A stretch of DNA of 64,000 nt from Actinacidiphila guanduensis (GTDB lineage Bacteria; Actinomycetota; Actinomycetes; Streptomycetales; Streptomycetaceae), in assembly GCF_900103985.1 (NCBI RefSeq), contig NZ_FNIE01000010.1:62001-126000 (forward strand), given 5' to 3'. The notes below the pieces were generated by a model. The model ran no database searches. It was not told the DNA's origin and was given only the letters and a program-made list of their open reading frames with translations. Below are positions 31,424 to 39,903 of the stretch, piece by piece. Both the position numbers and the translations under genes were made by a program. Numbering within the stretch: the stretch's first letter is position 1; every line of letters starts with the position of its first letter.

Positions 31424-32380
31424 TCACTCCGCCAGGGCGCGCAGCTTCCTGCGGGCCGGGCCCAGCGTCCTGGGGGACGCGTCGGCCAGGTGGGCCCAGG
31501 GGCTGGTGCGGGCCTGGTCGAGGGCGGTGCGCAGGGTCCAGTGGTCGGCGGTCAGCGCGGGGTCGTCGAGGGCGTCCGGGGAGACGGGGACGGCGACCGG
31601 GGCGCCGGGCAGGGCTCGGACGGCGTAGGGGGCGACGGCGGTCTGGGCGTAGCCGTTACGCATCACGTCCAGGAACAGCCGCCCGCCGCGGGCGTCCTTG
31701 CGGATCTCGGTGGTCAGCTCGCGGGGGTGCCGGGCCGCGAGGTGGTCGGCGACCTCGCGGGCGAAGTCGCGCACCTCGTCGGCGTCGGCCCGGCGGGCGA
31801 GCGGGACCACCAGGTGCAGGCCGCGCGAGCCGGTGGTCATGGGCGCCCAGGGCAGGCCGAGGTCGTCCAGCAGCTCGCCGAGCCGGCGGGCGGCCTGCCG
31901 GACGGGGGTGAAGTCCGCCTTCTCGCCCGGCGGCTGCGAGGGGTCGAGGTCGAAGACCATGAGGTCGGGCCGGCGCGGCTTGTCGGCGCGCGAGAGCCAG
32001 CGGTGCAGCGTGGTGCAGCCCTGCCCGGCGAGGTAGACCAGCGTCTCGGCGGAGTCGGCGAGCACCTGCGTGACGGTGCCGCCCTCCTTGGGCAGCTCGG
32101 CCCGGTGGATCCAGTCGGGGTAGTGCCCGGGGACGTTCTTCTGCATGAAGCGCTGGCCGCCGATGCCGTCCGGGTGGATCTCCAGCATCAGCGGGCGCCG
32201 GGCCAGGTGCGGCAGCGCGTACTCGGCGATGTCCCGGTGGTACGCGGCCAGGTCGGCCTTGGTGACGGCGAGCGCGCCGCCCGGGCCGGCGGGGAAGAGC
32301 TCCTTGCCGGCCCGGGTGATGCGCACCTCGTGCCGCCCGGCCTCCAGGGTGACCGTGGCGCCGGCGGTGGTGGGGGCCAT
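31424..32380 (-). CDS. LigD-type DNA primase/polymerase domain protein
   Basis: Stand-alone PrimPol domain of bacterial non-homologous end joining: fills gaps with ribonucleotides at Ku-bound breaks. 318 residues; catalytic Asp144-x-Asp146 in VFDLDPS, the nucleotide-binding GSRGLHLVVPL and TEIRKDARGGRLFLDVMRNG are intact. No ligase or nuclease domain is attached and no Ku gene is nearby; streptomycetes often encode these separately. It follows transketolase by 5 bases on the same strand, an unusual partner. The C-terminal ~50 residues (HWTLRTALDQARTSPWAHLA) match the family end, so it is full length. Confidence 0.93.
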   Translation of the reverse strand: MAPTTAGATVTLEAGRHEVRITRAGKELFPAGPGGALAVTKADLAAYHRDIAEYALPHLARRPLMLEIHPDGIGGQRFMQKNVPGHYPDWIHRAELPKEGGTVTQVLADSAETLVYLAGQGCTTLHRWLSRADKPRRPDLMVFDLDPSQPPGEKADFTPVRQAARRLGELLDDLGLPWAPMTTGSRGLHLVVPLARRADADEVRDFAREVADHLAARHPRELTTEIRKDARGGRLFLDVMRNGYAQTAVAPYAVRALPGAPVAVPVSPDALDDPALTADHWTLRTALDQARTSPWAHLADASPRTLGPARRKLRALAE

Positions 32381-32385
32381 CGCGG

Positions 32386-34251
32386 TCAGGCCGCCGCGAG
32401 CTTGCGGGCGGCGGCCGCGATGGCGGTGGCGCCGATGCCGGCCGCGTCCAGCTGCTCGCGCGGGGTCGCGGAACCCGGCATGGAGTGCACGGCGAGGCGG
32501 GTGAGCAGCGGCATGGGGTGGCCGTTGCCGAAGGACTCCAGCACCGCGTCGGCCAGGCCGCCCTCGGGGTGGTGGTCCTCCACCGTGACGAACCTGCCGG
32601 TGGCCTCGGCGGCCTCCCGCAGTGTCTTGGCGTCCACCGGCTTGATCGAGTACAGGTCGATCACCCGGGCCTTGACGCCCTCCTCGGCGAGCATGTCGGC
32701 GGCGGCCAGCGCCTCGTGCACGGTGACGCCGGCGCCGATGAGCGTGACCTGGTCGTCGGGGCCGGACCGCAGCACCTTGCTGCCGCCGATCGGGAAGGCG
32801 TCGCCGGGGCCGTAGATCACCGGGGTGTTGCCGCGGGTGGCCCGCAGGTAGCTGATGCCCGTCCGTTCGGCCATGGCCGTGATGAGCTGGACGGTCTGGT
32901 TGGCGTCGCAGGGGTAGAGCACGGTGCTGCCGTGCAGCGAGCGGGTCATGGCCAGGTCCTCCAGCGCCATCTGCGAGGGGCCGTCCTCGCCGATGGCGAC
33001 ACCGGCGTGGGTGCCGACGACATTGAGGTCGGACCGGGAGACGGCGGCCATCCGCAGGAAGTCGTGGGCGCGGGTGAGGAAGGCGGCGAAGGTGGAGGCG
33101 TACGGGGTCCAGCCGCGCACTCCTAGGCCCACGGCGGTGCCGATGAGCTCCTGCTCGGCGATGTAGCACTCGATGTACCGCTCGGGGTGGGCCTCGCCGA
33201 AGAGCCCGGCCTTGGTGGAGTCGCCGACCTCGCCGTCGAGCGCGACGATGTCCCCGCGCAGCCCGCCGAACGCGGCCAGGGCCTCGCCGAAGGCGGTGCG
33301 GGTGGCAACGGAGCCGCCCTTGTCGTAGCGCGGCAGGCGGGCGTCCGGGTCGTCGGCCGGGCGCTTGGGCTCGGCCGCCTGCTCGGGCTCCTGCACGTGC
33401 ACCCGCAGCGAGCGCATGCCGCCCAGCTCGCGGATGGCCTCCTCGGCGTCGGGCAGCGGCTTGCCGTGCTTGCCTTCCTTGTCCTCCACCGCGGCCACGC
33501 CCCGGCCCTTGCGGGTCCTGGCGATGATGGCGGTGGGGGCGCCGCGGTTGTCGCGGGCGGCGGTCATGGCCTCGTCCACTGCCTGCACGTCGTGCCCGTC
33601 GATCTCGATCGTGTGCCAGCCGAAGGCGCGGATCCGCCGGGCGTAGGCGTCCAGGTCCCAGCCGTGCCGGGTGGGACCGCGCTGGCCGAGCCGGTTGACG
33701 TCGATCATCACCGTCAGGTTGTCCAGGCCCTCCATGCCGGCGTGCTCGAACGCCTCCCACACCGAGCCCTCGGCCAGCTCGCTGTCGCCGCAGAGCACCC
33801 AGGTGCGGTACGGCAGGTGGTCCAGCCGGGCGCCGGCGAGCGCCACGCCGACGCCGATCGGCAGGCCCTGGCCGAGCGAGCCGGTGGCCACATCGACCCA
33901 CGGGATCTTCGGGGTGGGGTGGCCTTCGAGGCGGCTGCCGAGCTTGCGGAAGGTGAGCAGCTCGTCGTCGCTGATCGCGCCCGCGGCCTTGTAGGCCGCG
34001 TACAGCAGCGGGGAGGCGTGGCCCTTGGAGAAGATCAGGTGGTCGTTGCCGGGCAGTTCGGGATGCCGGAAGTCGTAGTGCAGGTGGCGGGCGAGGAGGA
34101 CCGCGATCAGCTCGGCGGCGGACATCGAGGAGGTGGGGTGACCCGATCCTGCGGCATCCGCGGCCCGCACCGAGTCCACCCGCAACTGCTGGGCGAGATC
34201 GGCGATCTGTGCGTCGCTGAGTACGGCGTCCTGCGTGACGGTGGGGGCCAT
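32386..34251 (-). CDS. Transketolase
   Basis: Thiamine-diphosphate enzyme of the non-oxidative pentose phosphate pathway. 621 residues: N-terminal TPP domain (GSGHPTSSMSAAEL; GDSELAEGSVWEAFEHAG with IDVN), middle pyrimidine-binding domain (DGEVGDSTKAGLF; EQELIGTAVGLG) and C-terminal domain (VEDHHPEGGLADAV). It is shorter than the ~690-residue primary transketolase of Streptomyces and resembles the mammalian-type/short form, so it is probably a second copy. GAAGGGAGAA precedes the ATG. It shares a transcript with the LigD-type polymerase. Confidence 0.92.
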   Translation of the reverse strand: MAPTVTQDAVLSDAQIADLAQQLRVDSVRAADAAGSGHPTSSMSAAELIAVLLARHLHYDFRHPELPGNDHLIFSKGHASPLLYAAYKAAGAISDDELLTFRKLGSRLEGHPTPKIPWVDVATGSLGQGLPIGVGVALAGARLDHLPYRTWVLCGDSELAEGSVWEAFEHAGMEGLDNLTVMIDVNRLGQRGPTRHGWDLDAYARRIRAFGWHTIEIDGHDVQAVDEAMTAARDNRGAPTAIIARTRKGRGVAAVEDKEGKHGKPLPDAEEAIRELGGMRSLRVHVQEPEQAAEPKRPADDPDARLPRYDKGGSVATRTAFGEALAAFGGLRGDIVALDGEVGDSTKAGLFGEAHPERYIECYIAEQELIGTAVGLGVRGWTPYASTFAAFLTRAHDFLRMAAVSRSDLNVVGTHAGVAIGEDGPSQMALEDLAMTRSLHGSTVLYPCDANQTVQLITAMAERTGISYLRATRGNTPVIYGPGDAFPIGGSKVLRSGPDDQVTLIGAGVTVHEALAAADMLAEEGVKARVIDLYSIKPVDAKTLREAAEATGRFVTVEDHHPEGGLADAVLESFGNGHPMPLLTRLAVHSMPGSATPREQLDAAGIGATAIAAAARKLAAA

Positions 34252-34585
34252 GGGGACGGTTCTCCCTTCGCTGCGGTGTCCTGCGGGCAGGGAGCACCCT
34301 CCGGGTGCCCCCTCTCGTTGCGGCTGCCCGGACCCGGGCAGGGCAAACGGCGGGCGGGACGAAGGGTCGCAGACCGGGGCGCACCGGGATCGTCCGGACA
34401 CGCTCCGGATGCGGTGCCCGGGGCGTGCGCGGTGCGCGGCTCGTGCCGTCCTCGCTGCGAGGGGCGCCGCCAGCGCCTGGGGCCTGGGAGCCCGTGAGCG
34501 GCGTCGCCGGGACGTCCCGGCCGGGTTGCGGCCGGGCCGCGGCGGATCACCGCCGGCGTCGACGGCGCCGGTCACGGCGGAGCGC
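34252..34585. other. Gene-free stretch with two palindromes
   Basis: 334 bases upstream of transketolase with no supported gene. It contains the perfect palindrome CTGCCCGG-AC-CCGGGCAG (34324-34341) and a hairpin GGAGCACCC-TCC-GGGTGCCCC (near 34290-34312). One may terminate the gene at 34586 and the other may serve transketolase regulation; I cannot tell which. Confidence 0.4.
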
Positions 34586-34837
34586 TCATCCCAGGACGCG
34601 GTGGACGAGGGTCTCGCGCTCGGTCTGCGGGATGGCGGTCCAGCGCATGCCGCGCAGGGCGCCCTCCAGGGCGAGCAGGGTGTGGGTGGCGGCGTCCTCG
34701 GGCAGGTCCGGGCGGATCTTCTCGAAGGCCCGGCCCGAGCCCAGCCGGCGCAGTTCGCCGGCGTCGCCGACGCCGGCGCGGCGCAGCCGGTCGGCGAGCA
34801 CCGCCCCGATGTTCGGCAGTTGTTGAAGGGAGTCCAC
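34586..34837 (-). CDS. TfoX C-terminal-domain-like small protein
   Basis: 83 residues that match the TfoX C-terminal (helix-hairpin-helix-like) domain: LPNIGAVLADRLRRAGVGDA, ELRRLGSGRAFEKIRP, then a helix with ALRGMRW. The domain occurs alone in many actinomycetes with no assigned role; in gamma-proteobacteria it belongs to a competence regulator. The GTG start has GGAGG at good spacing. Transcribed leftward, some 330 bases before transketolase. Confidence 0.78.
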   Translation of the reverse strand: MDSLQQLPNIGAVLADRLRRAGVGDAGELRRLGSGRAFEKIRPDLPEDAATHTLLALEGALRGMRWTAIPQTERETLVHRVLG

Positions 34838-35037
34838 GTGGTGCCTCCGTACAAGCCGGTGGTGAAGGTCGTGTGAGGGTGCGTCAGGTGAATTGACAGC
34901 AGAGGGGGAAGGGGTGTGTGGGATGTCCGCTGGCGCCATGATGCACGCGCGGCCCCGCCCTTCCGGCCCATCGCGGGCTGACACGCCCGTGACCGTCCCC
35001 CGCTGTAGTGACGGGCCCACCGCGCCCGCCGCGTCCC

Positions 35038-35826
35038 TCAATCGGCAGACAGCTCCAGGTCGACCACGACCGGGGCGTGGTCGGAGGCACCCTTGCCCTT
35101 GCGCTCCTCGCGGTCCACGTACGCGTCGGAGACCGCCTTGGCGAAGGGCGCGTTGCCGTAGACCAGGTCGATCCGCATGCCGCGGTTCTTGGGGAAGGCG
35201 AGCTGGCGGTAGTCCCAGTACGTGAACGGGTGGTCGTACTTCAGCGGGCGGGGCACCACGTCGGTCAGCCCGACGCCGCGCAGGGCGGCCAGAGCGGCCC
35301 GCTCGGCGGGGGTGACATGGGTGGCGCCCTCGAAGACGGCGATGTCCCACACGTCCTCGTCGGCGGGCGCCACGTTGTAGTCGCCCATGACGGCGAAGGG
35401 GCGCTCCCCCGCCGCGTCGCCCGCCGCGGCCGCGGTCAGGGCCTCCAGCCATTGCAGCTTGTACGCGAAGTGGGGGTGGTCGACCTCCCGCCCGTTGGGC
35501 ACGTAGACCGACCAGACGCGGACCGGGCCGCAGGTGGCGGCGAGCGCGCGGGGCTCCTCCACGTCCTCGTACCGCGGGGCGCCGGGCAGGCCGTGCACGA
35601 CATCGGCCAGGCCCACCCGGGAGAGCACCGCCACCCCGTTCCACCGCCCGGTGGCCTGCACGGCGGCCTCGTACCCCAGCGCGCGCAGCTCCTCGTGCGG
35701 GAACTGCTCGGCGGTGCACTTGATCTCCTGGAGGCACACCACGTCGGGGCCGCTGGACTCCAGCCAGGCGAGCAGCCGCGGCAGGCGGGCGGTGATGGAG
35801 TTGATGTTCCAGGTCGCGATGCGCAT
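35038..35826 (-). CDS. xth: Exodeoxyribonuclease III / AP endonuclease
   Basis: Repairs abasic sites and trims 3' ends. 262 residues with the whole exonuclease III motif set: MRIATWNINSI (Asn), CLQEIKC (metal Glu), SVYVPNG, VMGDYNVAP (Asp/Asn), TYWDYR, RIDLVYG and the catalytic SDHAPVVVDL. The ATG at 35826 with GAGGGG just upstream is preferred; a TTG three codons earlier is possible. Monocistronic in appearance. Confidence 0.95.
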   Translation of the reverse strand: MRIATWNINSITARLPRLLAWLESSGPDVVCLQEIKCTAEQFPHEELRALGYEAAVQATGRWNGVAVLSRVGLADVVHGLPGAPRYEDVEEPRALAATCGPVRVWSVYVPNGREVDHPHFAYKLQWLEALTAAAAGDAAGERPFAVMGDYNVAPADEDVWDIAVFEGATHVTPAERAALAALRGVGLTDVVPRPLKYDHPFTYWDYRQLAFPKNRGMRIDLVYGNAPFAKAVSDAYVDREERKGKGASDHAPVVVDLELSAD

Positions 35827-35878
35827 GCCCCTCAACCTAGCGGCTGGGTCCGACAGCGGGCCGCCACGGGGCCACCGG

Positions 35879-36511
35879 TCAGGCGGCGGTGCCCTCGCCG
35901 GGGGCCAGCCGCAGGTGGTCGGCGCCGCCGAGGTTGCCGATCTGCAGGTCGTAGATGGGGCGGGCGAGTTCGGTGAGCAGGGCGTCGTGGACGTCGATCG
36001 AACGGCGCGGCTTGACCTCGCGGACGTACTCGATCACCTCGGCGATCTTGTTCCACGGGGCCATCACCGGCAGCAGCAGGGTGTCGACGGGGTGGCCGGG
36101 CACGGTGAGGGCGTCACCGGGGTGGAAGACCGAACCGCCGATCAGGAAGCCGATGTTGGTGATCCGCGGGATGTCGGGGTGGATCACCGCGTGCAGCTCG
36201 CCGTGCACCTGTACATCGAACCCGGCGGCCGTGAACGTGTCCCCGTGCCCCACGGTGTGCACGCGCCCGGGGAACGCGGCCGACACCTGTTCGGCGACGC
36301 TGCGCAGCGTCCATAGTTCGGCTGCGGGGTTCGCCTCCAGGCCCCGGCGCAGCCGGTCCTCGTTGAAGTGGTCCTGGTGCTCGTGCGTGACGAGGATCGC
36401 GTCGGCCCCCACGGCGGCGTCCTCCTCGCTGAAGCCGCCGGGATCGATCACCACCACCCGCCCCTCGTGCTCGATCCGCACACAGGCATGCCCCATCTTC
36501 GTAAGCTCCAT
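35879..36511 (-). CDS. Metallo-beta-lactamase-fold hydrolase (UPF0173-like)
   Basis: 210 residues. The metal motif is THEHQDHFNE (HxHxDH), with an upstream VVVIDPGG loop and downstream histidines in FHPGDAL and DVHD. It is the short UlaG/UPF0173-like branch that acts on small phosphorylated or lactone substrates; the substrate is unknown. The ATG is preceded only by a weak ribosome-binding site. Downstream of the exonuclease III operator-less gap, it probably has its own promoter. Confidence 0.85.
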   Translation of the reverse strand: MELTKMGHACVRIEHEGRVVVIDPGGFSEEDAAVGADAILVTHEHQDHFNEDRLRRGLEANPAAELWTLRSVAEQVSAAFPGRVHTVGHGDTFTAAGFDVQVHGELHAVIHPDIPRITNIGFLIGGSVFHPGDALTVPGHPVDTLLLPVMAPWNKIAEVIEYVREVKPRRSIDVHDALLTELARPIYDLQIGNLGGADHLRLAPGEGTAA

Positions 36512-36560
36512 GAGGCCATTGTCGTACCGCCCCGCCTTACACGCGAAGGCGGAGGTGGCT

Positions 36561-36611
36561 CAGGGGCGCTGGGGTGCTCCCAGGCGGAGCCCTGGAGGAG
36601 GAACTGCGCGC
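36561..36611 (+). repeat. Dispersed 51-base intergenic repeat, copy 2
   Basis: Matches the minus strand of 9730-9780 at about 47 of 51 positions, with one base gained, one lost and two substitutions, mostly within the hairpin. Located in the 145-base gap between the MBL-fold gene and the PcaL-like gene. Confidence 0.85.
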
Positions 36612-36656
36612 ACCCGGCCGCGAAAGGGAACCCCGACGGCGGGGAGCCGTATCCCT

Positions 36657-38051
36657 TTACCCTCCGGCCGTGCCGGTCTCCTCCGCGATCACCGCCCGCG
36701 CCGCCTCCACCGCCGCCCGCGCCGCAGGCAGCCCGCAGTAGACGGCCGTGTGCAGCAGCGTCTCCTCTATCTCGGCCGGGGTGAGCCCGCCACGCAGGGC
36801 CGCGCGGGTGTGGTCGGCGAGGTCGGCGAGCCGGCCGAGCGCGGTCAGCGCGGTGAGGGCGACGAAGTTGCGGGTCCGCCGGTCGAGCCCGGGGCGCGTC
36901 CATGTCTCGCCCCACCCCCACCGCGTCGCGAACTCGTCGAAGTTCGCCCCGAACGTGCTGGCCCGGGCGATCGCGGACTCCACCTCGGCGTCGCCGACCA
37001 GCTCGCGCCGGATGCGCATGCCCTCGGCGTAGGAGTCGGGCGCGGCCGGGGCCGCCGGGGCCCGGGGGGCGACGGCGGCGGGCACGGGCGGGAAGGGCGT
37101 GGCCGCGGGGGTGCGCTCGGCCCAGGCGCTCTCGAAGTGGTGGGCCAGCAGGGTGCCCACCGCTGTCGGCTCCTCGACGGGCGCGAGGTGGCCGGTGCCG
37201 GGGACGACGGCCAGGCGCGCGTCGGGGATGCCGGCCACCAGCAGCCGGGCGTCGGCCGGCGGCGTCTCGGTGTCGTCGGCGCCGGCGACGACGAGGGTGG
37301 GCACGGTGATGCTGGACAGCTGGTCGCGGATGTCGAAGGCGGCCAGTGCCTCGCAGGCGGCGATGTAGCAGGCGGTGTCGGTGGTCCGCACCATCTGCAC
37401 CGCCCAGTCGGTGATGGCCGGCTGGGTGCTGAGGAAGGCGTGGGTGAACCAGCGCTGCGGGGTGTTCGCCGCCGTGCGGTCCAGGCCGTTGGCGCGCACC
37501 ACCACGCCGCGCTGCCGCCAGGTGTCGGCGGTGCCGAAGCGGGCGGCGGCCGACACCAGGGCGAGCGCGGCCAGCCGGTCGGGCCGCAGCAGCGCGAGCC
37601 GGGCGCCCACGGCCGCGCCCAGCTCGCAGCCGGCGTACCCGAAGGTGTCCACGCCCTCGTCGTCCAGGACGGCCAGCAGCCGCCGGGCGAGGTTGTCGAC
37701 GGTGGAGGCGGGTTCGGCGGGGGCGCCGCCGTGGCCGGGCAGCTCGAACCTCAGCACCCGCCAGGTGCCGGTGAGTTCGGGCAGCTGGCGGTCCCACATG
37801 TGCCAGGTGGAGCCGAGCGCGGGGCCGAGTACGAGCACGGGCGCGCCGTCCGGGCCGTCGAAGCGGTACTGCAGCGGGGGCTGCAGGTCGTCGCGGTCGT
37901 CGGGGTCCTCGGCCTCCTCGGTGCGGGCGGCCGTGACGGCGCCGGCCCGGCCCTCGCCGAAGGTGGTGCCGCGTCCCGGGTACGACGGGTACGTGGCCGC
38001 GGCCGGATACGTGCCGAGCCGGTCGGCGGTCTCGTCGGTCACGTCGGTCAT
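36657..38051 (-). CDS. PcaL-like fusion: enol-lactonase-type hydrolase plus carboxymuconolactone decarboxylase
   Basis: 464 residues. After a ~60-residue disordered acidic start comes an alpha/beta hydrolase resembling 3-oxoadipate enol-lactonase (PcaD), then an Ala/Pro linker and a carboxymuconolactone decarboxylase domain (PcaC; RRTRNFVALTALTALGR, EETLLHTAVYCGLPAA). The order and fusion are those of actinobacterial PcaL in protocatechuate breakdown. However, the nucleophile elbow reads AGCELGAA, with Glu143 where the catalytic Ser of G-x-S-x-G belongs, while the acid (GADDTETPP) and His (GTGHLAP) regions look normal. No other pca genes are present, so this may be a paralogue with a changed role. 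Confidence 0.85.
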   Translation of the reverse strand: MTDVTDETADRLGTYPAAATYPSYPGRGTTFGEGRAGAVTAARTEEAEDPDDRDDLQPPLQYRFDGPDGAPVLVLGPALGSTWHMWDRQLPELTGTWRVLRFELPGHGGAPAEPASTVDNLARRLLAVLDDEGVDTFGYAGCELGAAVGARLALLRPDRLAALALVSAAARFGTADTWRQRGVVVRANGLDRTAANTPQRWFTHAFLSTQPAITDWAVQMVRTTDTACYIAACEALAAFDIRDQLSSITVPTLVVAGADDTETPPADARLLVAGIPDARLAVVPGTGHLAPVEEPTAVGTLLAHHFESAWAERTPAATPFPPVPAAVAPRAPAAPAAPDSYAEGMRIRRELVGDAEVESAIARASTFGANFDEFATRWGWGETWTRPGLDRRTRNFVALTALTALGRLADLADHTRAALRGGLTPAEIEETLLHTAVYCGLPAARAAVEAARAVIAEETGTAGG

Positions 38052-38131
38052 CGCCTCACGCTGTCGGGTGCAGGGAACACAGGGGCCGCGGGGGCCGGGG
38101 GGTGTGCGCGGCGGGCCCGCGGCGGCGGCAC

Positions 38132-38758
38132 TCAGCCGCCTCCGAAGCCGTGCTGGAAGTTGACGGTGGAGACCACGTAGACCCGGGGGCTGTCCGGGTG
38201 GGTCATGTCCACCGTGATGTCGTGGTCGGGCCGGTCGCCCGGGGCCTTGAGGACGACCCCGGCCCAGGCCCGGCCGGAGCCGAAGTGCCAGCCGGTGGCC
38301 TTGCACTGCGCGGCGTTCATCGTCACCTTGCCCGGGACCAGCGCGGTGCGGCTGGTGCCGACCTGGGCGAGGAAGGTGTCCAGGCCGCCGGGGGTGGTGA
38401 GGAACTCGGTGTAGAGCACGCTGGTGTCCCAGGAGTTCTGCTCCAGGTAGCGGGTGAAGCGCGAGCCGACCGGCACCGGCACCTGGTAGATCCGCTGCGT
38501 CACGCGCGGCGGGTAGACCTGGGTGAGCTGCCGCCCGGCCCGGTTCTGCAGCGGGTCGTTGCCGCTGGCCCGGCTCTGCTCGGCGGAGATGATCATGTAG
38601 CCGAGCGGGACCAGGACCAGCAGCGGCAGCACGGTCCAGCGCACCCAGCGCGGCAGGGACCGCAGTTGGGGCGGCCCGTCGGCAGGGGCGCCGGGGGCGC
38701 CGGCGGCTGCCGGGGCGCCGCTGCCGGGCGCGCGGCCCGGCTGGTCGGATGTGGTCAC
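38132..38758 (-). CDS. Membrane-anchored extracytoplasmic protein of a sugar operon, unknown
   Basis: 208 residues. A Pro/Ala/Gly-rich cytoplasmic N-terminus (1-35) is followed by one transmembrane helix (about 41-57, WTVLPLLVLVPLGYMII) and an exported domain of ~150 residues with a VPVPVGSRFTRYLEQNSWDT segment. No motif is recognised. The GTG overlaps the ROK gene stop by 4 bases (GTGA), so it belongs to the ABC/ROK operon as its last gene, which suggests an envelope role linked to sugar uptake. Confidence 0.75.
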   Translation of the reverse strand: MTTSDQPGRAPGSGAPAAAGAPGAPADGPPQLRSLPRWVRWTVLPLLVLVPLGYMIISAEQSRASGNDPLQNRAGRQLTQVYPPRVTQRIYQVPVPVGSRFTRYLEQNSWDTSVLYTEFLTTPGGLDTFLAQVGTSRTALVPGKVTMNAAQCKATGWHFGSGRAWAGVVLKAPGDRPDHDITVDMTHPDSPRVYVVSTVNFQHGFGGG

Positions 38759-39903
38759 GGCTGGTTCGCCTGCCGTCCGTAGGTGCGTCCGTAGCGCTCG
38801 TAGCGCTCGACCCGGCGCCGGTTGGCCCGGCGGAACCGCCGGGCGACCAGGCGGGCGAGGTCGGCGGCGCCCACCATGCCCGCCTCGGGGCCGAGTTCGG
38901 CCCGGGCGATGCGCGCCTCGGGCCGGTAGCCGCGGCCGGTCAGGGTGCGCCGGAAGGCGTCCCTGGCCGGGGCGATCAGCAGGTCGTCGGCGGCGCTGAC
39001 GCCGCCGCCGATGACGAAGCAGGAGGGGTCGAGGGCGGCGGCGAGGTTGGCGATGCCGACGCCGAGCCACTGGCCGATGTCCTGGAACAGCTCCACGCAC
39101 ATCGGGTCGCCCTGGCGGGCGAGTTCGGTGATGAGCGGCCCGGTGATGTCGCGGACGTTGCCGCCGACCCGGTCGATGATCCCGTACGCCACCGGGGAGT
39201 CCTGGGCGGCCAGTTCGCGGGCCTCGCGGACCAGGGCGTTGCCGGAGCTGTACTGCTCCCAGCAGCCGCGGTTGCCGCAGGCGCAGCGGTGGCCGCCGGG
39301 CACCACCTGCATGTGACCGAACTCGCCGGCCACGCCGAACCGACCGCGCTTGACGTGGCCGTCCTCCAGGATGGCGCCGCCGATGCCGGTGCCCAGGGTG
39401 ATCATCACCAGGTCGGCCTCGCCGCGGCCGGCGCCGAAGCGCCACTCGGCCCAGGCCGCGGTGTTGGCGTCGTTGTCGACCATGACGGGCACCAGCAGGC
39501 GCTCGGAGAGCCGCTCGCGCAGCGGTTCGTCGCGCCAGGCCAAGTGCGGGGCGAAGAGCACCCGGGAGCGGTCGGCGTCCACCCAGCCGGCCGCCCCGAT
39601 GCCCACCGCGTGCACGTCGTGCCGCTCGGAGAGGTCCAGCACCAGCTCCACGATGGTGTCCTCGACCACCTTGGGGCTCTTGGACTTGTCCGGTGTCTCG
39701 GTGCGCAGCTTCTCCAGGATGTTGCCGTCGGCGTCCACCACGCCGGCCATCACCTTGGTGCCGCCGATGTCGATGCCGACGGTGGGCACGCGGGGCGCGG
39801 TCAGGTGCGAGCGGCGCTCGCGGACGTCGGCGCCGGCCACGGCCCGCCAGACCGTGGCCCGGGCGGCGCTGCCGCGGTAGACGCGTTCTCGGTTGGCACT
39901 CAA
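38755..39903 (-). CDS. ROK-family sugar kinase (glucokinase-like)
   Basis: Phosphorylates the imported sugar, probably with ATP. 382 residues from the TTG at 39903; a family-typical core begins at TVGIDIGGTKVMAGVVD. ATP motifs are IDIGGTK and TLGTGIGGAIL; the ROK zinc motif is GHRCACGNRGCWEQYSS. It lacks the N-terminal helix-turn-helix of ROK repressors, so it is a kinase. The TTG is preferred because GGAG lies seven bases upstream and TTGA overlaps the ATPase stop exactly like the other junctions in this operon; GTG 39789 is the alternative. Confidence 0.9.
   Translation of the reverse strand: MSANRERVYRGSAARATVWRAVAGADVRERRSHLTAPRVPTVGIDIGGTKVMAGVVDADGNILEKLRTETPDKSKSPKVVEDTIVELVLDLSERHDVHAVGIGAAGWVDADRSRVLFAPHLAWRDEPLRERLSERLLVPVMVDNDANTAAWAEWRFGAGRGEADLVMITLGTGIGGAILEDGHVKRGRFGVAGEFGHMQVVPGGHRCACGNRGCWEQYSSGNALVREARELAAQDSPVAYGIIDRVGGNVRDITGPLITELARQGDPMCVELFQDIGQWLGVGIANLAAALDPSCFVIGGGVSAADDLLIAPARDAFRRTLTGRGYRPEARIARAELGPEAGMVGAADLARLVARRFRRANRRRVERYERYGRTYGRQANQP

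Noticed and set aside
34891..34896. Perfect TTGACA on the plus strand
   Set aside because: No suitable -10 at 16-18 bases and no gene downstream in that direction.
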